Shown here piece by piece: positions 18,896 through 30,007 of a DNA stretch of 64,000 nt. The notes beneath the pieces are model-generated. The model was not told the DNA's origin and made no database searches. It saw only the letters and a program-made list of their open reading frames with translations. This DNA is from JAXGPL01 sp040766985 (lineage in GTDB: Bacteria; Bacillota; Sulfobacillia; JAUYEG01): assembly GCA_040766985.1 (NCBI GenBank), contig JAXGPL010000002.1:165273-229272 (forward strand), read 5' to 3'. The position numbers were made by a program, and so were the translations under genes. Numbering within the stretch: position 1 is the first letter of the stretch; each line of letters starts with the position of its first letter.

Positions 18896-20026
18896 GTGCG
18901 GATTGGGATAACCTGTTACCCATCTTTCGGCGGCAGCGGCGTGCTCGCCACAGAGCTCGGCCGAGAACTTGCAAGGCGCGGGCACACGGTGCATTTCATC
19001 ACCTACGACGCCCCGTTTCGCCTGGCCGCCTACACGCCCAACGTGGTCTTCCACCAAGTCGACGTGCCCAGTTACCCGCTCTTCCGGTACCCGCCGTACC
19101 TCCTTGCCCTGACCAACAAGATGGTCGAGGTCGCGCGATTCTGCCGCCTTGAGATCCTCCACGTCCACTACGCGATCCCGCATGCGACAAGCGCGGTGCT
19201 TGCCAGGCAGGTAATCGGCGACAAAGGGCCGCGCGTGGTGACGACATTGCACGGGACGGACGTCAGCCTGCTCGGAAGCGATCCGGGGTTCTATGAACTG
19301 CTGACCTGGTCGATCAACACGAGCGACGGCGTTACGGCGGTTTCGGGCGCCCTTGCCGAGGAAACCAAGATCCGCCTGCCCGTCCGGCGAGACATCGAAG
19401 TAATCCATAACTTCGTTGACTGTCAGGTCTACGCGCGGCGTCCGTGTGAGTCGTTCTTGCAGCAGATCGGCGGGGACGACATGCTGATCGGACACGTGTC
19501 CAACTTCCGCCCGGTCAAGCGCCCGCGGGAAGTTATCCGCATCTTCGCGGGCGTGGCCAAGGCGATGCCGGCGCGGCTGGTGCTGGTCGGGGAGGGGCCC
19601 GAACTCGGGGGCGTGAGGGATCTTGCCCGCCAACTCGGGGTCGCCGACCGGGTGCACTTTGCCGGCAGCCAGGAACAGGTGGCGGGCATTCTGTCGTGCC
19701 TCGACCTTTTTCTTCTGCCATCGGAGCAGGAGAGCTTTGGCCTTGCCGGGCTGGAGGCGATGGCGTGCGGCACGCCGGTGCTCGCCTACCGGGTCGGCGG
19801 GCTGCCGGAGGTAATCGCGGATGGGGAGGGCGGTTTCCTCTTGCCGGCCGGTGATGTAGGGGGTATGACGGAAAAGGACATCGAACTTCTGTCAACGCCT
19901 CGCCTTTGGCAGGCGGTAAGCGACGCGGGGGTGTCGCGGGCGCGGGCCCTGTTCTCGGCCGAACGGATTGTCCCCCGCTACGAGGAATACTACGCCCGCG
20001 TGAGCGAAGGAGCACCTCGGAGGTGA
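18896..20026 (+). CDS. bshA: N-acetyl-alpha-D-glucosaminyl L-malate synthase
   Basis: GT4-family glycosyltransferase that joins GlcNAc to L-malate in the first step of bacillithiol synthesis. The N-terminal GITCYPSFGGSGVLATELG is the BshA signature. HVHYAIPHA and LHGTDVSLLGSD follow, and the C-terminal domain has SNFRPVKRP and the retaining-GT motif ESFGLAGLEAMACG. The GTG at 18896 is eight bases after AGGGAG; the in-frame ATG at 18800 lies inside bshB and was rejected. Length is 376, as in characterised BshA proteins. No bshC is visible in the window. Confidence 0.92.
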   Translation: MRIGITCYPSFGGSGVLATELGRELARRGHTVHFITYDAPFRLAAYTPNVVFHQVDVPSYPLFRYPPYLLALTNKMVEVARFCRLEILHVHYAIPHATSAVLARQVIGDKGPRVVTTLHGTDVSLLGSDPGFYELLTWSINTSDGVTAVSGALAEETKIRLPVRRDIEVIHNFVDCQVYARRPCESFLQQIGGDDMLIGHVSNFRPVKRPREVIRIFAGVAKAMPARLVLVGEGPELGGVRDLARQLGVADRVHFAGSQEQVAGILSCLDLFLLPSEQESFGLAGLEAMACGTPVLAYRVGGLPEVIADGEGGFLLPAGDVGGMTEKDIELLSTPRLWQAVSDAGVSRARALFSAERIVPRYEEYYARVSEGAPRR

Positions 20027-20031
20027 GCATC

Positions 20032-20976
20032 ATGGTCGAACTGTCCCCGGAGCTAAAGGCGCGCATCGACCTCGTCAAGCCGATGGCTGAGGATCTAGTG
20101 GCTGAGCGAGGAATCACCGAACTCAGCAAGACCAACAACTTCCTCCCGGTCTGCCTGGGGTTGCGCCAGCTTGCGTTGACCTACCTGCCTGCCGAGTTCC
20201 CCGGCGGCAATCGCATGGGTGAGGCGATCGACAGGTACTTCAAGGAGAACTATGTGCCCGGCGAGGCGCCGCGGGCCGGCCTCCTGAACAGGTTCCGACG
20301 GCGAGGACCGCACGCCGACCAGGAAGCCGAACTGCTCGCCAAACGGCGCGTGCTTGAGCAGGCCTATAACGAGATCGCCGCTGGAAGCCCGGCGTATGCC
20401 GCCCACCTCGACTGGCTTGACCGGATGACCCTAAACCACTATCAGGTCAAACGCCGGCCGTCGCTGCGCGAGATGTTCATCTACCGCGACCGCCGGGTCA
20501 AAGACCGCGTCGTGGAGCTCGAAGACATTGCCGAGAAGGCCCGCCAACGCGTCGCGGAGGGTCCGGGGGACAGGGCCCCGCTTGAGTACGTCTACGCCAA
20601 CGAGTTCGACCCCAAATACCTGCGCGGCCTTGGCGAGATGCTTGGTTACCCAGCGTGCTGCGTTGAGCGGTACGTCGAGGACCGGATGAAGGGGCAGAAC
20701 GTCGAGCAGCGCGCCTGGGAGCAGGTTCACCGGATGCAGTCGGATGGTAAGTCGGTCGACATCCACGCCTACTACGTCAAAGACTTCTTCCCCTGCACCC
20801 CAGACTGCGAGGCGGCACGGGCGCAGGGCGAGTTGTGGGAGGCGGCCTACGAAGCACTCTCGCCGGATCTCCGCGATATGTACGTCGGCGCAATGTACCA
20901 GTGCTTCGAACTTGTCCAGAATTACCCCGTCCTGATCACCCAACATAGACAGAGGCTGGAGCAGGGCCGCAGTTGA
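20032..20976 (+). CDS. DUF483 family protein
   Basis: Cytoplasmic protein of unknown function, 314 residues. The family hallmark is LGYPACCVERYVED (near residues 203-216) with paired cysteines; a second Cys pair is in FFPCTPDCEAA. The N-terminal half is charged and helical. ATG at 20032 lies seven bases after CGGAGGTG, which overlaps the bshA stop. It sits between bshA and rimO and is probably co-transcribed. The conserved Cys motifs suggest a metal or redox site, but there is no firm function. Confidence 0.75.
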   Translation: MVELSPELKARIDLVKPMAEDLVAERGITELSKTNNFLPVCLGLRQLALTYLPAEFPGGNRMGEAIDRYFKENYVPGEAPRAGLLNRFRRRGPHADQEAELLAKRRVLEQAYNEIAAGSPAYAAHLDWLDRMTLNHYQVKRRPSLREMFIYRDRRVKDRVVELEDIAEKARQRVAEGPGDRAPLEYVYANEFDPKYLRGLGEMLGYPACCVERYVEDRMKGQNVEQRAWEQVHRMQSDGKSVDIHAYYVKDFFPCTPDCEAARAQGELWEAAYEALSPDLRDMYVGAMYQCFELVQNYPVLITQHRQRLEQGRS

Positions 20977-20989
20977 CGCTGCGGGGGCG

Positions 20990-22408
20990 ATGAGGGTTTG
21001 CCTGGTTTCGCTGGGCTGTCCCAAGAACCTTGTTGACGGGGAGACCATTCTCGGGCAATTGGGTTTGGCAGGGCATGAGATTGCGGCCACGCCGGACCTC
21101 GCGGACGTGGTCATTGTCAATACCTGCGGTTTCATACGCGATGCGCAGCGCGAATCGATTGATACGATCCTTGAGATGGCCCGCAAAAAGAGCGAGGGCC
21201 GCCTCCTCCGGGTTTTGGCCACGGGGTGCCTGGCGCAAAGATCCGGCGCCGAGTTGCTCGCGGAAATCCCGGAACTCGACGGCGCAGTGGGGACTGGCGG
21301 CATCGGGGCCATCGCGGACGTCCTTGCTGCGGTGGCCGCCGGCGAACGCGTGCTGTCCTCCGGCCCGCCCGGGTTTCTTCCGGAGGGTGTCGCACCGCGC
21401 CTTCTCGTCACCCGCCCATGGACCGCGTACCTAAAGATCAGCGAGGGCTGCGACAACCGCTGCGCCTATTGCGTGATCCCCGATCTGCGGGGGCCGCATC
21501 GCAGCCGCCCCGCGGCCCATATCCGGACAGAACTGGAGCAACTCGTTGCGGCCGGCGTCCGCGAAGTCACACTGGTCGGCCAGGACCTCACCCGGTGGGG
21601 AGGCGACCTCCCCGGCCGGCCGGTCCTCGCGGACCTGCTCGAACAACTGGACATCGCCCAGGGGCCACGATGGCTCAGGCTGCATTACCTCCACCCGGCC
21701 AGGGTCGACGACCGTCTGCTGGAGACGATCGCCCGGCTAAAGTCCGTCTGCAATTACCTCGACCTTCCGATGCAGCACGGGTCAAGCCGCATCCTGGCCG
21801 CCATGCGGCGCGGCACGACCCCGGACGACTTGCTCCGCCTTGCCGGCCGGGCGCGCGAGACGATCCCGGGCGTGGCGATCCGCACGTCGTTCATCGCGGG
21901 TTTCCCAGGCGAAACCGAGGCCGACTTCGAGCAACTGCTGAGGCTGATGAGGCGGGTTTCGGCGGACTGGGCCGGTGTATTCTCGTACTCGCGCGAGGAG
22001 GGCACTCCCGCTGCGGAGATGCCGGACCAGGTGCCCGCGCGCCTCAAGATCCGGCGGCGTGCGCTCGCGATGGCGCTGCAGCGCAGGGTTTCCAGGCGTC
22101 AGGCGAGCAGGCTTCTTGGGCAGCACCTCCCGGTCTTGGTGGAGACGCCCCGGCAGGAGGTGCGGTTGCCCGACGGCATGCCGGCCATGGCAGTCGGCGG
22201 GCGCTCGTACCGCGAGGCGCCGGATGTTGACGGACAGGTTTGGCTGCGGATTGCCCCGGGCAACGAGGCGCCCGAGGCAGGCTCATTTGTCACCGCCAGG
22301 CCCTTTGCCAACGGGCCGTACGACATCTTCGCGGACATCGTACCGGATGGCGACGCAGGGTTCGGTCCGAGCCATTTCAGCCAGAAATCATCGCCAGCGC
22401 CACAGTAA
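20990..22408 (+). CDS. rimO: ribosomal protein S12 methylthiotransferase RimO
   Basis: Radical-SAM enzyme that methylthiolates an Asp of ribosomal protein S12. Of 472 residues, the N-terminal UPF0004 domain holds its three cluster cysteines (LGCPKN, VNTCGF, ATGCLAQR). The radical-SAM CxxxCxxC is CDNRCAYC near residue 153. A C-terminal TRAM domain follows. The opening SLGCPKNLVDGE and the DLPMQHGS motif separate RimO from MiaB, which is encoded separately at 40.7 kb. The TRAM tail is slightly longer than usual. The start ATG has only a G-rich upstream stretch. Confidence 0.93.
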   Translation: MRVCLVSLGCPKNLVDGETILGQLGLAGHEIAATPDLADVVIVNTCGFIRDAQRESIDTILEMARKKSEGRLLRVLATGCLAQRSGAELLAEIPELDGAVGTGGIGAIADVLAAVAAGERVLSSGPPGFLPEGVAPRLLVTRPWTAYLKISEGCDNRCAYCVIPDLRGPHRSRPAAHIRTELEQLVAAGVREVTLVGQDLTRWGGDLPGRPVLADLLEQLDIAQGPRWLRLHYLHPARVDDRLLETIARLKSVCNYLDLPMQHGSSRILAAMRRGTTPDDLLRLAGRARETIPGVAIRTSFIAGFPGETEADFEQLLRLMRRVSADWAGVFSYSREEGTPAAEMPDQVPARLKIRRRALAMALQRRVSRRQASRLLGQHLPVLVETPRQEVRLPDGMPAMAVGGRSYREAPDVDGQVWLRIAPGNEAPEAGSFVTARPFANGPYDIFADIVPDGDAGFGPSHFSQKSSPAPQ

Positions 22409-22466
22409 AACCTTCCTCGCACAGCGTGGTCAAGCAGGCAGGAAACCTTTACATAACTCCAGAAGT

Positions 22467-22496
22467 TTGGCCTTAAGCTGCCCGTAACGTTATACT
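22467..22496 (+). promoter_or_regulatory. putative sigma-A promoter
   Basis: TTGGCC (22467-22472), an 18-base spacer and TATACT (22491-22496) lie in the only A+T-rich stretch between rimO and the next gene, about 70 bases upstream of its start. Confidence 0.4.
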
Positions 22497-22564
22497 TATG
22501 TCACCATCATACACACATACCACTTGCCTGGCTCGGCAATCGCGGGGAGGTGCCCACTCTGGGC

Positions 22565-23092
22565 TTGGGACAGATCGATCCGAAGAAGATCGGCGCCATC
22601 GCTCTGCTGACGCTTGCGTTGCTGATCGCCGGAAACGGCGCCTATTCCTACTGGACGGTCGACCGCCCTGTGGCCGAACTGCTCGGCAACCAGGCGGCCG
22701 TTGATTCGTACGAAATCGTCCGGCGGGCCGGGCAGCAGCCGCTTGTCGAACTCACCGTCACCCGCGACGCCGATATGGTGCTCGTGCACGAGGCCCTTGG
22801 AAGCGAACTGAGCAGCAGGCTTGGCCCACACGAACTGAAGATCGTCGACACGCGCTCGCCCAAGCTTGCGGAGTTTCTGTCGCGCGCCCAGTTCGCCTTG
22901 TACGAGGCCGCTGCGAACGGGACGTTCGTGCGGATGCAGGAGATCGTGGCCGCGGTTGCCACCCTCGAGGGGGTCGAGGCTGAGGTCATCGTCAGGCCCG
23001 GGTGGATCTACCTCCGGGCTGCGACACCCGACGCCTACCTGTTTGAGGCGATCGAGCGATCCGGGACCGTGGCCGGAGGGGTTAGCGGATGA
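22565..23092 (+). CDS. membrane-anchored protein of unknown function upstream of an FtsH-like protease
   Basis: Not recognised. One N-terminal transmembrane helix (IGAIALLTLALLIAGNGAYSY) is followed by a soluble alpha/beta domain of ~140 residues, probably extracytoplasmic. GGGGAGG lies at 22544-22550; the possible starts are GTG 22550 (overlaps that site), CTG 22559 or TTG 22565, and the last is reported as the conservative choice. Its TGA overlaps the ATG of the next gene (ATGA), so the two are translationally coupled, which suggests a partner or regulator of the FtsH-like protein. Confidence 0.7.
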   Translation: MGQIDPKKIGAIALLTLALLIAGNGAYSYWTVDRPVAELLGNQAAVDSYEIVRRAGQQPLVELTVTRDADMVLVHEALGSELSSRLGPHELKIVDTRSPKLAEFLSRAQFALYEAAANGTFVRMQEIVAAVATLEGVEAEVIVRPGWIYLRAATPDAYLFEAIERSGTVAGGVSG

Positions 23093-24563
23093 TCAAGTTC
23101 GAGGTCGGAATCGGTTTTGGGGTAGGACTGCTTTTGTTCCTGGCCTGGCGAGGGGTCAACGTGGTGCCCGTGGTGTTCCTCATCGCCCTCGCAGCCCTGC
23201 TGATGGTCGGGCCGACCGGCGCCAGGCTGGGCGGGCGCAAGGTTACCATCCGGCCTGACCTGGACTCCCTCTCGACGTTCGATGACATTGGCGGCCAGAC
23301 GGCGGCCAAGCAGGAACTAGTCGAAGCGCTGGACTTCGTGAACCGTCGCGACAATGCAGCCAGCCTCGGAATCCGCCCGCTCAAGGGCGTGCTGCTCTCA
23401 GGCCCGCCCGGGACGGGCAGAAGACAATGCTCGCCAAAGCTGCTGCTTCGTCACACTGATGCCGTCTTTTTGGCGACGTCGGGGAGTGAGTTCATTGAGA
23501 TGTACGCGAAGTCGGCACCCAACGCGTCCGCCAGCTGTTCGCGGATGCCAAGGACGACGGCGAAGCGGGAGCGCCGGCAGACCGCCGTCGTGTTCATTGA
23601 CGAGATCGAGGTCACCTCACCCGGAGCGCGGCACGCACCGTGGCCATCTCGAATACGACCAAACCCTCAACCAGTTGCTCGTCGAGATGGACGGACTGAA
23701 GAACAACGACGGGATCAGATCCTCATCATCGGCGCGACCAACCGCTCCGACCTCCTCGACAACGCCCTTCTGCGCCCGGGGCGCTTGACCGCGTGGTCCA
23801 GGTGGGAATGCCCGACCGGGACGACAGGAGGGCCATTCTCGAGCTTCACGTGGCAAACAAGCCGCTGGACGAGGATGTTGACGGCAAGGTAGCCGAGGAA
23901 GGCAGCCCGGCTTCTCCGGCGCACCTTGAGCGGCCAGCCCGGCGAGGCCGCGATCGCCAGCCCTGCGCGAGGGCTGCAGCAAGGTGGCGGCGCACTTCCA
24001 CCAGTCGGTCGATACGGGTGATCATCGCGGTCGAGCGCCTGGAAGGCGCCGACGGAAGCCGAGTTGCGCCGTATGTACTCCACGAGGGCGGGCACGCGCT
24101 GATGGCGGAACTTCAGCGTCCGGATCCATGGCCTCGGTGTGCGTCGCGCGGGATGGCCTGGGACCGTGCGGCATGCGCCGGACGACGACTACCTGCTGAT
24201 GACAAAGGAGCAGCTTGAGGAGAACATCGACGCGGCGATGGCCGGGCCGTTGGCCGAGGAGTTGCTGTGCGGCTCCCGCAGCACAGGTGCTTCGCAGGAC
24301 TTCCGGACGGCGGCCGATACCGCCGCGACGTGGTGCTATCCGGGATGACCGATATGGGTGTCGTTCCGCGGATGCCGGCCTGCGGAAGAAATGGCCTTCA
24401 CCGGGCGGTGAGGCGCGTCCTCGCGGAGCGGAGGGTGATCACGCGCAACTCGAGGCGCGCACCGACGCCCTCGGAAGCATCCGCGGCTGCTGCTCGCCGA
24501 GCGCGGCCGCTGACCGGCTGCGATATCCGTTCCGTGCTCAACGACCTCGACAAGACCGCTTAG
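23089..24563 (+). CDS. FtsH-like membrane AAA+ metalloprotease, frameshifted
   Basis: Membrane-bound ATP-dependent protease. Two N-terminal hydrophobic segments are followed by FDDIGGQTAAKQELVEALDF and GPPGTG of Walker A, where the frame breaks at ~23420. Further FtsH landmarks appear in other frames and in the right order: SGSEFIEMYA, VVFIDEIEV (Walker B), YDQTLNQLLVEMDGL, IGATNRSDLLDNALLRPGR (SRH), then the protease zinc motif LHEGGHALMAEL (HEGGH instead of the usual HEAGH) and GSRSTGASQDF. The length (~490 codons) is shorter than canonical FtsH (~600), so this may be a paralogue. The last codon is followed by TAG at 24561-24563. The breaks are probably sequence errors. Confidence 0.8.
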
Positions 24564-24638
24564 GACATAGGATAGGGGTTCGCCCGGCGACCGCGAAAAG
24601 CTGTGTTCGATTTCCAGCCTGCATCCAGAGGTGGTTCT

Positions 24639-25880
24639 GTGGTCGCCGAGCTATTGTTTGTTGGTACCGAGCTACTGCTAGGCCAATTCTGAACTTCTTG
24701 ACATTCTTGGGTTGGCAACTGGCGCGGCGGGAATCAGCGTGTACCGCCAGACAGTAGTGGGGACGCCCCGGAGCGGGTCGCCGCAGCTTGTCCGCGACGC
24801 TTTGGGCCGGGCCGACGGTGGTGCTGATTACCAGCGGCGGGCTGGGCCGAGCAGGCCGGATGACCTGACGAAGAAGTCATTGCCGAGGTCCTTGGCCGCA
24901 AGCTGGTAACCGACCCCGCTTCCCTTGCCGCCATCGAGTCTTTCTTCTCCATGCCGCCACCGGCGAATGACGGCCGAACAACATCAAGCAGCGATGATTC
25001 CCGAGGGCGGGATGGCGCTCCCCAACAAGCGCGGTACCGCCCCCGGCGTGTACGTCGAGACCGGATGCGTCGTAGCGATGCTGCCCGGCCACCCACGAGT
25101 TGGAGCCTGTTTGTCGAGCAGGTTCTTCCGCTGCTTCTCCAGCGGCAGGGCCGCGCCCAGACGATCGTGTCTTGGGTCCTGCACCTGTGCGGCATCGGCG
25201 AATCCCGAGGTCGAGACAAGGGTCGCCGACTTGATCGACAAGGCCGTGACTATCGCCGCTGGCTTCGCGGGGAGGTCAGGCTGCGTCTGACATGCCTGGC
25301 GGAGTCCGCGAGGCCGGTTTGGCGGCCATTGCCCGGTCTGAAGGCGATCCGCGACCGGGTCGGCGCACGTTTTTGGGGGTGGACGGCCGGACGCTCCCGG
25401 CTGCGGTCGTCGACCTGCTCAAAGAAGGGCGCCTCCATCTCGCCCTGGCCGAGTCCTGCACAGGCGGCCTGCTCGGCGATGTACGTGAAGGCGTCAGGCG
25501 CCTCGGAAGCCGCTTCCTTCTCGGGGGTCGTAGCCTGCTCCGTCGCGCTAAGACTGAAGTCCTCCGGCGTTCCGGAGGGCTTGATCGCAGGTCACGGCGC
25601 GGTTAGCGAGAAGGTGCGCCGCGGCGGCCGGTGCCAGGGAACTTGCGCACGCCGACCTCGCCCTTGCGATCACGGGGATCGCCGGGCCGAGCGGGGCCGC
25701 TGAAACCGGTCCGGGGCTCGTAGTCTTCATCGGAGGCTGGCTTCCGGCGGCGGACGCCCGCCCACCGTCGAGCGCGCCGACATGGCGGAAGGCGAGATCG
25801 ATCAGGGCCGGGCCTTGCGCCAGGCGCTGGTGATCTCCTGGTATGTGCTTTCACGGTCCGCAAAGACGCGGTGATGGCCT
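24639..25880 (+). CDS. cinA: CinA, competence/damage-inducible protein (nicotinamide nucleotide amidase type), frameshifted
   Basis: GTG at 24639 after GAGGTGG starts VVAELLFVGTELLLG, the CinA opening (normally AEIIxxGTELLLGQ). Later pieces in shifting frames: QTVVGD-like, ALGRADVVLITGGLGP-like around 24790-24850, EVLGRKLVTDPASLAAIESFF, AMIPEGG and GTAPGVYVE. The C-terminal PncC-like deamidase part reads LAESCTGGLLGD (25450-25480), PEGLIAGHGAVSE and ITGIAGPSG. Family members hydrolyse nicotinamide mononucleotide and ADP-ribose-type substrates. Its place just before thpR and recA is the common order in this phylum. At least eight indels are needed to restore the ~410-residue protein, so the end is approximate. 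Confidence 0.8.
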
Positions 25881-25886
25881 CCTCCT

Positions 25887-26494
25887 GTACGGGCGTTCGT
25901 CGCGATTGAGCTGCCTTCACGCCTGCGGCAGACGCCCTTGGGCCGGCACGGCAGGGGCGAGGGCGGCTTACCCCAGGGCAGGTAGATCGCCGCGGGCAGT
26001 CTGCACGTACAGTCGTTCTTGGGTGACCTCGACCCGGCGCGGTGCCGGAGGTCGGGGAGTGTCGCAGACGGCGTGTGCAGGCGCCACCGGCCATGCCGGG
26101 GTGGTCCTCGGGGGACTCGGGACGTTCCCCGGCGGTTCGCGCGAGGTGATTCGTGGGCGAGCATTGCAGCGGCGGGAAAGAGCAGGCCATCGGCGAGGGA
26201 CGCCGACGCCGCACTTTCCCCGGCTCGGGTTCGAGCCGGGGCTTGTCGTTCAGAGCCCACCTGACGATCGCGAGAGTTGATCAAGCCGTGCCTACCGCCG
26301 CGCTGACAGGCGCGCTCGAACGCCTGCGGGTGGTGGAGTGGGGTGGGTTCGAGGTCGGCCGCCTTGTGCTCATGCAGAGCATCCTGCGGCCGCAAGGGCC
26401 GCTCTACCGGCCGATCTCGTATCACATTCTGGGGGCGTTGCCACTTCGCCGGGCCCATGCTATACTCGTTAAGGAAATAATTGGAAGCAGGTGA
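25887..26494 (+). CDS. thpR: RNA 2',3'-cyclic phosphodiesterase (ThpR/LigT), frameshifted
   Basis: Two-histidine 2H phosphoesterase family. The start reads VRAFVAIELPSRLRQT from about 25887 (first codon GTA as given, perhaps a miscalled GTG). The first HxT box (LHVTLxFLG) is damaged near 26000, where FLGDLDPAR is readable. The second HxT is intact in AHLTIARVD (about 26257-26283). The C-terminal strands WGGFEVGRLVLMQSILRP match the family end. The stop at 26492-26494 lies next to the recA start. The cinA-thpR-recA order supports the call. Confidence 0.75.
26438..26466 (+). promoter_or_regulatory. recA promoter with extended -10
   Basis: TTGCCA (26438-26443), a 17-base spacer ending in TGC, and TATACT (26461-26466) give a near-consensus sigma-A promoter inside the end of thpR. 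The start codon of recA is 34 bases downstream. No CGAAC-N4-GTT operator is visible around it. Confidence 0.65.
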
Positions 26495-26499
26495 CCCGC

Positions 26500-27498
26500 T
26501 TGGACCGCCAAAAGGCGCTCGATACCGCGCTCGCCCAGATCGAGCGGCAGTTCGGTAAGGGCTCAATCATGAAGCTTGGTGAGGTTTCGTCAAAGATGCA
26601 GGTTGATTCGTTTCACCGGCAGCCTGCCGCTCGATATCGCCCTCGGCATCGGCGGCCTGCCGAGGGGCAGGGCCGTCGAGATCTACGGTCCCGAGGCTTC
26701 GGGCAAGACTACCGTTGCTCTGCACGTGGTGGCGTCGGCACAGGCTACCGGAGGGGTCGCCGCATTCATCGACGCTGAGCACGCTCTGGACGCCAACTGC
26801 CGCAATCCTCGGGGTGGACATCGGCAACGCTGACAATGTCGGCGGACACCGGCGAGCAGGCGTTGGAGGTCATGGGCTCCAGTTCGCAGCAGCCGCGGTT
26901 GACGTCATCGTCATTGACTCGGTTGCCGCACTGGTCCCACGGGCTGAGATCGAGGGCGAGATGGACGATTCGCATGTCGGGCTCAGGCCCGGCTGATGTC
27001 GCAGGCGCTGCGCAAGCCGGAAGCGCGCCATCGGCAATCTCGACCTCGTGGTGTTCCTAAACCAGATCCGCGAGAAGGTCGGGGATCCTGTATTCCGGCA
27101 ACCCCGAGGTGACCCCGGCGGCAAGGGCGCTCAAGTTCCACATCCCGTGCGGATCGAGGTCGCCGCGTGGAAAGCATCAAGCAAGGCAGCGAAGTCGTGG
27201 GATGCGTCACGCCGAAGATCATGAACAAGTGCTCCCCGTTCCGCCAGGCTGAGTTCGATCTGATTTACGGCCAGGGCATTTCGAGGGAGGCCGGGTGATC
27301 GGCGCGACGGACCTGAGCATCGTGACCGAGACGGCTCGTGGTACTCGGCGGCGATGCTCACATCGTTCGGGGCAAGGAGAATGTACGCGAGTTCCTCAAG
27401 CAAGGCGGGATGTGGAGATCGGCAAGGTCAGGTCAGCGCTCAGCACGGAGCAGTCGGAGCGGCGAGCGCCGAAGACGCGAAAGAGGATGAGGAGTAGC
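26500..27498 (+). CDS. recA: recombinase RecA, frameshifted
   Basis: DNA strand-exchange ATPase and LexA coprotease. The TTG at 26500 (DRQKALDTALAQIERQFGKGSIM) is five bases after AGGTGA; GTG 26491 is an alternative. Core pieces in order: SLPLDIALGIGGLPRGR, Walker A GPEASGKTT, AAFIDAEHALDA, LTMSADTGEQALE-like, VDVIVIDSVAALVPRAEIEGEM, NQIREKVG, GNPEVTPGGKALKF, then the C-terminal domain with FDLIYGQGISREAG. The acidic tail EDAKEDEE ends at TAG 27496-27498. About ten indels break the frame, yet every RecA signature is present, which argues for a functional gene with base-calling errors. Confidence 0.9.
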
Positions 27499-27549
27499 CA
27501 AGGGCCGGCGGACCCCGAGCGGGGGCACGCGGCGCGCAGTCCCGCCGGC

Positions 27550-28087
27550 CGCGGGGCTTGAGCCGGTTCAAAGGCGAAGGCAAGCGGCGCGCAGGCCCCA
27601 CCGTCTCCCAGGTCCCTGAGGAAGCTCACCGCAGGCGATCGAACGGTCGTTCAGGCTGCTGGCCGTCGGGGCGCGGAGCGCGGGCGAGATCGAGCCCGGC
27701 TGCGCCGGAGCGGCCACGCAAGCGACTATTGAGCGCGTGGTAGCACGCCGCAATGCAGCTCGATTACCTGGACGACTCCCACAGCTTCGCAAAGAAACAA
27801 CGGGTGGCCGGGCACGGCACCGGGCCCAAGGCGTCGGGAGGATCAAGCTCGAGCACGACTCCGGCAGAAGGGCATCCCGCGCAGAGTGATCGATGAGGTC
27901 TTCCAGGCCCGCACCGTGGAGCGCGAGGGCGGGAAGCGGCGCTGGCGGCGTGCAGGGCTTTTGTTGCGCGGATGACGCGGATTTTGGAGAAGGCACAGGA
28001 GCAGATCTACGCGGGCATGGTCCGCCGCGGATTCGCACGTGAGGCGATTCTTCGCGCAGTGCGGAAGCGCTCGGCCAGTGGAGTTGA
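27550..28087 (+). CDS. recX: RecA regulatory protein RecX, frameshifted
   Basis: Small helical protein that modulates RecA filaments. Readable parts: AFRLLAVRARSAGEIRARLR-type opening near 27650, DYLDDS.FAKKWVAGHG near 27760, IKLELRQKGIPRRVIDEVFQ near 27845 and RRGFAREAILRAVRK near 28023. The spacing matches the three tandem three-helix repeats of RecX. It follows recA directly. Start and end are approximate because of several indels. Confidence 0.75.
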
Positions 28088-28382
28088 ATGGCATTCCCCA
28101 GGCTGGATTTCCTTGACAATATGCGTCATTCAATACTTGCAATTGATTGGAGAACGGCCATTACCTTGCCAGAATGCTGGAAAGCGATAGCGTTTACTAT
28201 TAAGAGTGAGCTGATCATATCGCGGAACGGTGCGGCGATCAGTGTTGGTGGCAGGGTGGTCACGCTATGCACGACGTTTGCATGCTATGGGTGATCTCGG
28301 CGCGCATGTTGCTGGGCAGCCTGACCATCGCCGGCGTCCGTACGACGCCGCCAGGGCACAACCTCGTCGGGAGGTGGCCGAT
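28088..28382. other. intergenic region recX-rny
   Basis: 295 bases without a credible gene. The first half is unusually A+T-rich for this genome and has a perfect -35 hexamer TTGACA at 28113-28118, but no good -10 at 16-18 bases. It probably carries the rny promoter. Nothing else was seen. Confidence 0.4.
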
Positions 28383-29894
<1,512 letters not shown>

Positions 29895-30007
29895 CCAATT
29901 GAGCTACAAGGCCCAATGCCCATGCGAGGTGCGCGCGAAACGCCTATCCTCCAGAAAGCATGTGGCGATGAGATAGGTTGCGGCTTATTCCATCAGGAGG
30001 CCACGCC

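Noticed and set aside
26400..26500. A LexA box at recA.
   Set aside because: No CGAAC-N4-GTTYG palindrome was found near the recA promoter, even allowing two mismatches in the core.
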